64,000 nucleotides of DNA from Prunella strophiata (lineage: Eukaryota; Chordata; Aves; Passeriformes; Prunellidae): the NCBI GenBank assembly GCA_036583965.1, contig JAZBQD010000001.1, positions 18,632,608 through 18,696,607 on the forward strand, written 5' to 3'. Below the pieces are notes generated by a model, which made no database searches, was not told the origin of the DNA, and saw only the letters and a list, made by a program, of their open reading frames with translations. A program made the translations under genes and the position numbers. Every line of letters begins with the position of its first letter. The stretch's first letter is position 1. Shown here piece by piece: positions 55,408 through 64,000 of the stretch.

Positions 55408-55765
55408 CACAGAATCCCAGATTTATTCAGTTTGGAAAAGAGCACCAAGACATTAAAGTCCAACCTGTGTCCCATCCCCACCTTGTTCCCAGCCCAGAGC
55501 CCTGAGTGCCACCTCCAGCCCTTCTTGGACACCTGCAGGGATGGGGACCCCAAACCTCCCTGGGCAGCCCCTGCCAATGTCTAATCACCCTTCCCAGGGA
55601 CAAATTCCTCCTGATGTCCACCCTGAGCCTCCCCTGGTGCAACATTTCCTCTCCTCCTGTCCCTGGAGCAGAGCCTGACCCCCCTGGCTGGCCCCTCCTG
55701 TCAGGAGTTGTGCAGAGCCACAAGGTCCCCCTGAGCCTCCTTTTCTCTCTTCCTTTTCTCCAGGT
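55408..55765 (-). mobile_element. CR1 LINE 3' fragment in DOCK1 intron 1
   Basis: The only clear antisense copy in the intron: CACAGAATCCCAGATTTATT, CAGGGATGGGGACCCCAAAC, GGACAAATTCCTCCTGATGT, GTTGTGCAGAGCCACAAGGT. About 360 bp. Confidence 0.88.
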
Positions 55766-55769
55766 TTTA

Positions 55770-58700
55770 TTTATTTCTGTATTTTTAAATGAGTGCAGAA
55801 AGGACAAGTGGACATCTTGCTTTGTCCTCCTCGAGCCCTGCCAGCAGGACTCAGCAGGGTGGCTGCACTTTGGGAAGGCACCAGACCCCAACTTTGGGAT
55901 TGTTCTGGATTTCTGGAGTTTCCTCAGCTTATTAATTAATTCATGCTGGGTGGGGAGTGATGAGACACCAAATGTGATGCAGAGCACATTGCTGCCTTTG
56001 CCATCTGCTGGTGCTGAGAAAAGCTTGGTGACCCTTCACTGTGTGTGTCCTCACTTTGGAAGAGGGCAGGCAGGCTGGCACTGCAGGGATTTCAGCCTGA
56101 GGGGTTCCAGAGCCTGGTTTAGGATTCTCCCACCCTCAACAGGTGCCCTGTGTAGTCATGGAGGAGCTTGCAGGTGAACCATGGTGTGTTTCAGGAATTT
56201 GCTGCTCCCAGAGAGGAGGAGTGGAAGGAGCTGTCTCACCTTTGTAAGGGAAGGTGGTGATAAATCCTTTCTGTCTGCTTGAGCTGGTGGGATTTGGGCT
56301 AATCCTGTGCTAAAAGTCACATTGGTGGACTTAATCAATAAGGTTAGAGCATCACTGGGCAGGAGGAACCTTGAGCTGGATTTTGTCCTTTCACTTGGTG
56401 GGAACTGTTCAGATCTGAGAGTTTCTCCAGGCTTCTCCTCTCTCCAGGAAATTAATTTTTTGGGAATCTTCGGATAGCAGAATAATTAAAATACTGAGAA
56501 AGAACTCTGAATCAAGCTTGATGAGACCAGGAATTGCAAAACCCAAGGTGAAAGGATCTACCCTTGGCTAATGCACACATGAAATAATTGTCTTCAACAG
56601 TTCTCAGGTGCAACTCCTGACTCAAACACTGCTTTTTTCCTTTTGCTTCTCCATTAGCCTCAGGTGTAGAAATTAAAAACTCCTCTGGGTGAGTAGCAGA
56701 GGACTGAGGAATCTGCCTAAATATTCAAACTATCCACTTTCATTTTAGGGAAAATAGGAAAACCTTCAGATGTCTTTTAATGCCAGAGAATTTACAAAAG
56801 ACTTTGCTCTCACTGCTGCAATTTGTCTGCTTTTATTGAAAAAGCACAGTTAGGATTTAGGGATTTTTTTTCTTTTAAAGCCAGTGTAAAATAAAGCTGG
56901 TAATGTGTTAAATGTAGTTTGGTTTCATTCAGGACTTCAGAATGATTAATACAGCCTTTAAAGCAAAGTAATACCAGGGAATATTACTTTGTAACATCTT
57001 TATGATATCTTAAGATATCTCACCTTTAGTACAGTCAGAAAAGAGCTTTTTTTTCAGTATAAATTGATGTTATCTTTGTTTGCTTTATTCTTTTGTTCCC
57101 ACCACTAATTCTTCTGGTGTTGGCCCCCTCATTTTTCTGGTGTGTGCAGATCAGGGAGTGCAGCTCACAGAGGTGTTTGTGCTCTTGAATGGTAAATGGG
57201 GGTTTGGTGCAATTACTGTAATGCCCTGTTCATTGCTCCTTTCTTTATCAACTCTTGGAGCTGAAAAAATGCCTTTTTCTGTGCCCACACCTAATCCTTT
57301 GCTTTTGGCACTTTGGGACTCTTGTGTGGATGTTGGATTTTTTTAAATTAAGCAAAACATACTTCAGTTAAAAAAAACAAACAAACAAAAAAACAACCTT
57401 AAGAAATCAAAACTTACACCTCAGGTTTTTAAATATTTTAAATGCTAGCTCAGGATACAGTGTATGAGACAAAATGCAAACATACCAGTTTGATGCTTTA
57501 CTCCTCCAAACTTTGTATTTTCCTTTAATTAAAGCCTTGTCATTTGCTCCAATCAAACCTTTTTTTATCACAACATCTTTTGATGCCACTGTACATAAAA
57601 AAGCTTCCTGTGAGAAGGAGTTCTCTGCTCCCTTGCAGGGGAGTTTGTGGTGCAGTTCAAGCCTTGCTTTGTAATCACAGGGGTGGAATGCACTTTATAG
57701 TTATTTGGGTTGTTTGCTTCACGATCTGTCAATGCTGTTGGAAGCCAGAAATGTGATTTATTTTCTCTTGCAGACATATTTTTCACACATATATATATTT
57801 TTGAAGATAAATCACCCCTCCCTGGCTCCTCAGTCAGTGGAGGTCAGTGGGAGCTGGCGTGGGCAGTAATTACCATTTGATGGCTGTTTGTCATCTTCTG
57901 TCACAAGAATTGGTCATTCCACTGCAGCTCCTGCTGCCTGACCTTCCTTGTTGTGACAGACACCAGTTTTAGCACTCTTGGGCATAAATTTTAGTGCCTT
58001 TTATTCATAGCTGCCTTTGATCCTGAGCGTTATTGCACTTAAATGCTGGAGAAATGCTCAGCTGAAGTGTGAATTGAGCACAGGACTGGTTTTTAATCTG
58101 TTCTAATGCAGATTTTTCCTGGCTGGGGTGTCTGGTGTGAGTCAGTGAAGTTGCTTGTCAGGGTCCTGGAGGTGGGAGACTGTCCTTGGATTCATTTCTG
58201 GATGTGTGAACATCCCAGGGGCCCCTTGTCTGAGCTGTGAGCCTTGAAGGGATCTCAGTAAACACCCCAAGGATTGCTTTTTTTTTTGTGTTGCACTCCA
58301 GCCACACAAGTTTGGAGGAGTTAGGGCTGTGCAACTTTGGTTTCCCTGCTATGCACAAAAGCTGCAATGAGAATATTCCTGGGGAGTGTTTCCAAGCAGA
58401 CTGTGTTCATATCTCTGCTCAGAGCAGTTTAATATCCTCATTTTTAAGGTGTTTCTCAGAACCCCCTTCTCCTGCAGGGCTGCATTTACAGCTCTCAGAT
58501 ATCCTGTGCCAGATACCTTGGGAGGGAGAGTTTATCTGTCTCTAATAATGACAAAATTAAGGAAAACTTTAAACACAAATAGCTTGGCTTGTTTTGATGT
58601 CAGTAAAAACTGTTACTTTCTAAAAGCTCCATTTATATCCTGGTGATATTGGTCTCTGCAGTGCACCTGACCTTTATTCTTTTTACTCTGTAGTGTGTTT

Positions 58701-58860
58701 TTATTCCATTAATAATCTTCTACTTTATGCAGCGTTTTCCAAACTGCTTTTCCATGGGTTTTTTTTTCCACTTGTGCACTCAGATTGATTTATTTACCTC
58801 TTAACTCTAAAGTCTGCCAAGCCAGAGGAGTTCTGCAGAGAAAAGGACCCAGCCAGCCTG
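55770..58860 (+). other. DOCK1 intron 1, distal unique part
   Basis: Ordinary unique intronic sequence with minor A-rich and T-rich runs, such as the (AAAC)n-like tract at 57,370-57,396. The 223-codon open frame running out of the CR1 at 55.5 kb has no recognisable domain. Confidence 0.5.
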
Positions 58861-58865
58861 GGTGG

Positions 58866-59092
58866 ATAATTTATTGATGATCCTGTGGGTTATGGATTGA
58901 TTTGTTGAGGATCCAGTGGGTTATAGATTTATTGGGGATCCCATGGGTTATGGATTGATTTGTTGGGGATCCAGTGGGTTATGGATTGATTTGTTGGTGA
59001 GCCAGTGGGTTATGGATTATTTATTGGTGATCCAATGGATTGATTTATGGGTGATCCAGTGGATTATGGATTGATTTATGGGTGATCTGGTT
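58866..59092. repeat. Degenerate 30-32-bp intronic minisatellite
   Basis: About seven imperfect copies of a unit with GTGGGTTATGGATTGATTT and GGGGATCCA blocks. Variants lack part of the unit (GGATTATTTATTGG). It lies in DOCK1 intron 1, about 1.5 kb before exon 2. Confidence 0.9.
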
Positions 59093-60563
59093 GTGAGCTG
59101 GAATTCCAGTGGTTCTGGGCAGAACAAACAGGAGTTCCAGAGGCTGGAACTGGTAGCAGTGGGCTCTGTGCCCCATCCTTGTGCTCACATGGGATGTTCC
59201 TGGTGTGTGACCATTACCAGGTTTGGGCTCAGAGCAGTGTTTTTGTCCAGGTCCCAGGTCCCACAGATGTGGTTTGAGGTGCTGATATTCTGTGTAATGC
59301 AGGGGAAGTGCTGGGATGGCAGGGAGCTGGCCAGGTAAGGCAGGTGTTGCCTGCATCCCACCTCTCATGGCTTCATTTAGAGCTCTGCCACAGGTTTGGA
59401 ATTTGAGGGTTTTTTTGGAAGTGCTTTGTTACCTGTAGTGAGTGTGGAACATGTTGTGGATGCTCTGTGAGTTCTTGATCTGAAATAAATTTTCCTCTGA
59501 CAGCCACGTGTCACTTATCCAGCTCTTTCTGTTCCAATAAAACACCCCTGAGTCCTGCCCTGGAAACTGAGGCAGAAAGAAAAGCAGTAGATAGTCTGAG
59601 GGGTGGTAGGAACTTCAGAGGTAATTATTATGTTCTAAAAATGCTTTTGTTTCCTGAAGAGCTACAACAGATAGTGAGGAATTCTGATTTTCAGGTATTG
59701 TTGATCCTCTCTGGAGGGAGTAGCTGCAGTTGTAAATTGAGGAAGAAACTTCTGTGGGTCCACCTTGACTAAAGTTCTTTAATTTCAATCTTGTGAAATA
59801 TTTCAGTCTCTGCCTTCAATCATGAGGACCCTTAGTATTGGAAGATTTTTTTTCTCCTACAGAGCATTTACTCCATATAAAACTTACAAAAATTTGGCTT
59901 TAGGAGTTGTAACTGTTTTGTTTTTTGGATCATGAGTATTTTTTTCCCAACAAAACCTGGTTTGTAGCATTCTTTGTCAGATGAATTTGTGGACAGTGCC
60001 ACAAATTTTCTTTTGGGAGTGGCAGGGAGGAGGAGTGGTCCTGTGAGTTCCTGTTGGATTTGTTGTAGTTTATTGTACAGTGGGTTGGTGCAGTTGCCTC
60101 TGGCACTCAGAAATTCTGAAATCATATTTTTCAACATCCTGTGCATGCAGCAAATGAATGAAATGACTGAGAAATCATCCTTTAATGTTAGTGTGGCAAT
60201 TTGAGTTTTCTAAAGACACTTTGTGAGTTTTCTGTGTGTTGAGCTGACAGGGGAAGACAGAGCAGTTCTTTGTAGAGCTGCCTAAAATTGACACAAAGTG
60301 CTGTGGAAGGCTGGCAAATACAACAAAAATTGAGTGTATTGCCATGAAGAAGCAAAGCATTATCAACACATTGAGGGACAGCTTTAGAAAGTGAACTTCT
60401 TTTTTGTTACAAAGGGAATTATTAATGGATTTAAGAACTTGGCTGAATTTTTATAGAAATTAATTTAATTTTTTTTTTTTACAAAAAGGCTCAGAATGGC
60501 AATAATGAGTAACAAAAGCAGTGATGGGATGAAACACCTGGAGTTTTGTTTTTCCTGTACTAA

Positions 60564-60670
<107 letters not shown>

Positions 60671-61800
60671 GTAAGGTGACAAAAATTGAATTGAAAATTA
60701 GGATTTTTTGGAGGAAGTTGCATTCCTTTTCTCTTTGTGACCCTCTTGAAATGGAAGTTGAGGTGAATGGAGACACATGGTTGATGAGCTGGTGAATAAG
60801 CCCTGGATTTTCTGGGAAAGAAGAATTTCCACACAGATGGGTTTGTGTGGATCAGTTGTAGCCTCCCCCTCACGTTACAGAAATGAGAAATGCTCTTTGG
60901 GTACCCTTGGGTGATGCAAAAGAACCTGCTGCTACAGGAAGTTTAATCTGAATTTGAAAGCCACCTGGGTCTTGAATTATTTCTGCTTTTCTGAGATGGG
61001 TGCCTGTGTTAGTGATTTCAGCCTTTTCCAGGTGCCTCTTTTGATGTGAAACTCTACAAACATCACCTGTACCAAAACCTTTCCTCCCTCATCCTTGTGC
61101 AGGGGAATTCCAGTGCTGAGTTTGATAATCAACACAATGTGGAAATTGTCACAATGTTTACAGCTCTTAATCCAAGCAAAATGAAACTTTCATTATGTCC
61201 TTGAGTTGGAATTTTATGGTGTGGTGCAGTTTGGAGAGGTGTGGGGAACATAGAACTAAACTGTGTGTTTAAAATAGTGTAACATTGTTTGTCTTGTGGA
61301 AGCATGATTTACTTTAATATATGGATTTAATTTGCTTCTCTAGACATTGATCTTTTCGGTAGATCTGGGTGATAAATTTATTTTAGTTAATGGCTTAATT
61401 GGATTTTTAAAAATACTATATTTACTAAAACAAGTGCTATTTCAGCAAGAGCTGATCATCACTTGAAGTGGAATTTTTGAATTTTCTAATTATTCCTGGG
61501 CTGGCCTTTCCTTGGAGCTCAGTTTGCTGCTGCAATGCCAAGTTTGACTCTGAGCAAAGCAATCTTTCCACTATCTGATGCTGCATGCTTTAATAAACCC
61601 CTAATAATGCAAAGATTTTAAATGCAAATGGAGCGATTCAAATATTGCAGAGCTTTGTACTTCTATATAAAAATAGATTTATTTAATGAATGTGGGAGAA
61701 ACTGAGCAGGGAATGTGAAACCCTATCAGATGCTGAAACCCTAATAAATGCTGACTGTTCCCAAATAAGTGGGACAGTGGGGATGAGCCACTTTTCCCCT
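60671..61800 (+). other. DOCK1 intron 2, first part
   Basis: Intron 2 begins GTAAGGTGAC and continues to the end of the window. No further DOCK1 exon (next expected to begin with the rest of Gly-44 and WYRG-like SH3 residues) is found up to 64,000. Confidence 0.65.
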
Positions 61801-61880
61801 GGACTGGAATAATAGGAAAACCTTCACCCTGGAATAATAAGAAAATATTGGAATAATAGGAAAACCTTCACCCTCTCAGG
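61800..61880. repeat. Short direct repeat in DOCK1 intron 2
   Basis: TGGAATAATAGGAAAACC-TTCACCCT occurs at about 61,806 and again near 61,850, with a partial copy between them. Confidence 0.8.
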
Positions 61881-61974
61881 TCTTGGAGCACATGGGATGA
61901 GTTCATGGTAAAAGAAATGGAAATTCCTGTTCTCCCAAGCACTGATTGCTCATTCCTGATCCGAGATGGGGAAC

Positions 61975-62312
61975 TTAAAAAAAAAACTTCTACAAATCAA
62001 GCAAAAACAAAGGGTAACAAGTTTACAAAAGCTCTTAATATCCTCAATTCAGTACTTCAGCAGAATATATCAAACCCAACAGACCACAATTATCTAAACC
62101 TGTTTTAATACTTAAAAACAATGAACTTTATTTGCTTTTCAATTGGTTAAGAAAAACCGTAACATTACTTCTCCAAATTTCTAAATTTCAAAAAACTCTC
62201 CTAAGCTACAGCAAACTAAGACCAAACCTTTCTCTGAGTGGGGCCTCTCAAAACAAAAGAACTCTCAACATTACTATTCCTACAAAACCATCACCAAACC
62301 TAAGCCAGCCAT
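61975..62312. other. Strand-skewed A+C-rich, G-depleted block in DOCK1 intron 2
   Basis: About 340 bp where G is scarce on the + strand. On the minus strand it is G/T-rich and contains AATAAA (in GCAAATAAAGTTC near 62,126-62,138), as a reverse-oriented LTR might. I considered a nuclear copy of mitochondrial DNA because of the composition, but recognise no mitochondrial gene. Identity unknown. Confidence 0.5.
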
Positions 62313-63929
62313 CTGAGTGATGCTGTAACTCCTCTCTTGCTCAGAGCTGCCAGGATCAGGGGATTATTTGAGTTCTTTGATCTCCTGCTTTCCCTGGGTA
62401 AAACTGGGGTGGATTGTGCCCCTGGGAGGTTTTGTACCCTACAAATTCCCAGGTGTGTGCCAGGCTGAGGTGGGAATGGGCCCATCCAAAGGAAAACCCT
62501 CTAATTAAATAATCCTGGGACAGAAGAGTTGTTGGAAGAGTCAGTAAAGCCTTTTTGCTGAGGATTTTGCCTTTCCCACCCCTTTTCCCTGTGGGAAAAG
62601 CTGTTGGCTTTTTTCATGGGTACCTGCTGGAGTCCACATTCTGCTCCTCTCATCCTCCATCTCCTCCCAGTCCAAAATAGATTTGATACTATTTGAAATT
62701 AGTTTTCTGCAGTAATTCCTAAGTTGAGAGTAGTTTTGAAGACTGGTCTGTGTCTGTGGGCTTTGAAGTGGTAGAAGTTCATTTTTTTGGCTTTTTTTCC
62801 TCTGGATCTGCATTGCCAAGAACAGCTCATGGGAAATCCTTGCTCAGGTGGGGTCTCTGCAGAAGAGAGATGAGGACTTGGAAGGGCTCAGTCTCACGTC
62901 CATGGTCTGCAAGATCTGATTTTAGGACAGATGTAGGATATCTGTTGCTACCATGTACTGGAATTTATTTCTGAGTTGAAGTTTCCCCTGTGTTTTAAAA
63001 TAATATTTACTTTTGTTGCCCGTGAATAGATCTTATTTTGGAATTTGTGTTTATTATTAGTTTTGACATTTTAAATTCTAGTCTTGGAAACTTTTTTTTC
63101 CCTGAAATGCAAAAAAATTGTGTAGAAAATTCAGTGTGTGGAGCCTGTAAAGTTTCAGTCTTGGTGAAAACATCCCCTGTTTTTATGGAAGTGAGGGGAT
63201 TGGAAATGAATGTACACATTTCATTATTAAATACTAAATTTGTGTTTTTCCAGGAACCAAAGTAAAGATGAAGCTACTTTTTAGACTAATTAATGTTGAA
63301 AATAAAGTTAATTTTTTTTCTTTTAGGAAGTATTTTAGTTTATTTTTCAGTTGGAAAACTTTCTCTGTCCTTCTAATCTGAGCCTTAGAGGAAAAGCCAA
63401 ACAGGGAAGCCATAGGAATTCCCAAATATCCTGCCCTGCAGGAGAGGAGGATTGCATTTTGTAGCAGAACCCTAAAACCCAAGTATTTGCCACAGTTCTG
63501 GATTAGTACTTTCCACGTCTTTGTCTTAATTCTGTTTCTTGACATTATTTGATGGAATGGGCAAATGGAGCCATATGATCAATAAATGTGGCTGATTAAG
63601 GGGAGTTGCTGGGAAATGTAACAGAAAATCAACCTCAAGATCAAGATTAACTGTTGGAGCATCAATTAATTTCTAGTGCTGCCGTGAGAGGGAGCTTGGC
63701 AGAAGCTAATAATAGGGATTTTCACAGAAGTTATTCTTGATTTTATGAGAAAGTTTACTTTTTGTTGCAGGATTTTTTTGTTTGTTTGTGAATGCAGTGG
63801 AGCTGTCAAAATGGATGCATTGTTTGAGAGTAACCACAGCAAATTCTTGAGTGTCTTTTGCAGCTTTGATGGGCAGAAATATTTTTTGGTGTCCTCTTAG
63901 CTGAGCATTTCCTTGGATGCACATCTCCA

Positions 63930-64000
63930 GCTGTCCGGTCCCAGATTTCTTAAGGGCAGGGTCTGGTCCTTGAACAGCTTCAGGGATGAGGAGTCCACAG
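63930..64000 (-). mobile_element. Possible CR1-like scrap at the window edge
   Basis: GGTCCTTGAACAGCTTCAGG followed by GATGAGGAGTCCACAG resembles antisense CR1 wording, but it is cut by the window edge and too short to be sure. Confidence 0.3.

Noticed and set aside
55506..56177. 223-codon plus-strand open frame in DOCK1 intron 1
   Set aside because: Half of it is the antisense CR1; the rest has no family resemblance.
61905..62320. Nuclear mitochondrial insertion in the A+C-rich block
   Set aside because: The composition fits, but no mitochondrial tRNA or protein segment could be recognised, so I left it unidentified.

Overview
The window is a piece of vertebrate nuclear DNA, almost certainly from a bird and probably a songbird. 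It is gene-poor, with single-copy non-coding DNA interspersed with many short, truncated, mostly 3'-end CR1 LINE fragments. These carry the avian-type 3' wording 'CCTTCCAACCCAAACCATTCT...TCTATGA'. There is also at least one LTR of an endogenous retrovirus, and many micro- and minisatellites. No bacterial-type operons, CRISPR arrays or rRNA genes are present, and I could identify no tRNA gene. Species assignment is inference from repeat style; I ran no search.

Only one protein gene is recognisable: the 5' end of DOCK1 (DOCK180, the Rac guanine-nucleotide exchange factor that works with ELMO), on the + strand. A CpG-island promoter lies at about 39,590-40,150. Coding exon 1 (39,831-39,876) encodes MTRWVPTKREEKYGV. 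Intron 1 is about 20.7 kb. Coding exon 2 (60,586-60,670) encodes the first part of the N-terminal SH3 domain. Intron 2 runs off the right edge. Exon 2 as given has one extra base near its 3' end, which puts a TGA at codon 43 of an otherwise perfect DOCK1 reading frame.

Layout: 1-36.4 kb is intergenic DNA upstream of DOCK1. It holds CR1 fragments on both strands, a (ATTGG)n tract at 7.7 kb, an interrupted (AAT)n tract at 17.3-17.9 kb, a 27-bp minisatellite at 22 kb, a six-copy 171-bp tandem array at 25-26 kb, a solo-LTR-like element inserted in a CR1 at 27.7-28.3 kb, and an uninterrupted run of 1,501 T at 28,979-30,479. From 36.46 to 39.59 kb a roughly 3.1-kb, 21-bp-unit minisatellite of about 150 copies abuts the DOCK1 CpG island directly. 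From 39.6 to 64 kb is DOCK1: exon 1, intron 1 (CR1 fragments mostly in sense orientation, plus three intronic minisatellites), exon 2 and the start of intron 2.

I found no self-contained new biological system. The observations most worth a second look are the promoter-abutting VNTR with a palindrome/E-box in each unit, the apparent DOCK1 exon-2 frameshift, and the 1.5-kb pure homopolymer.
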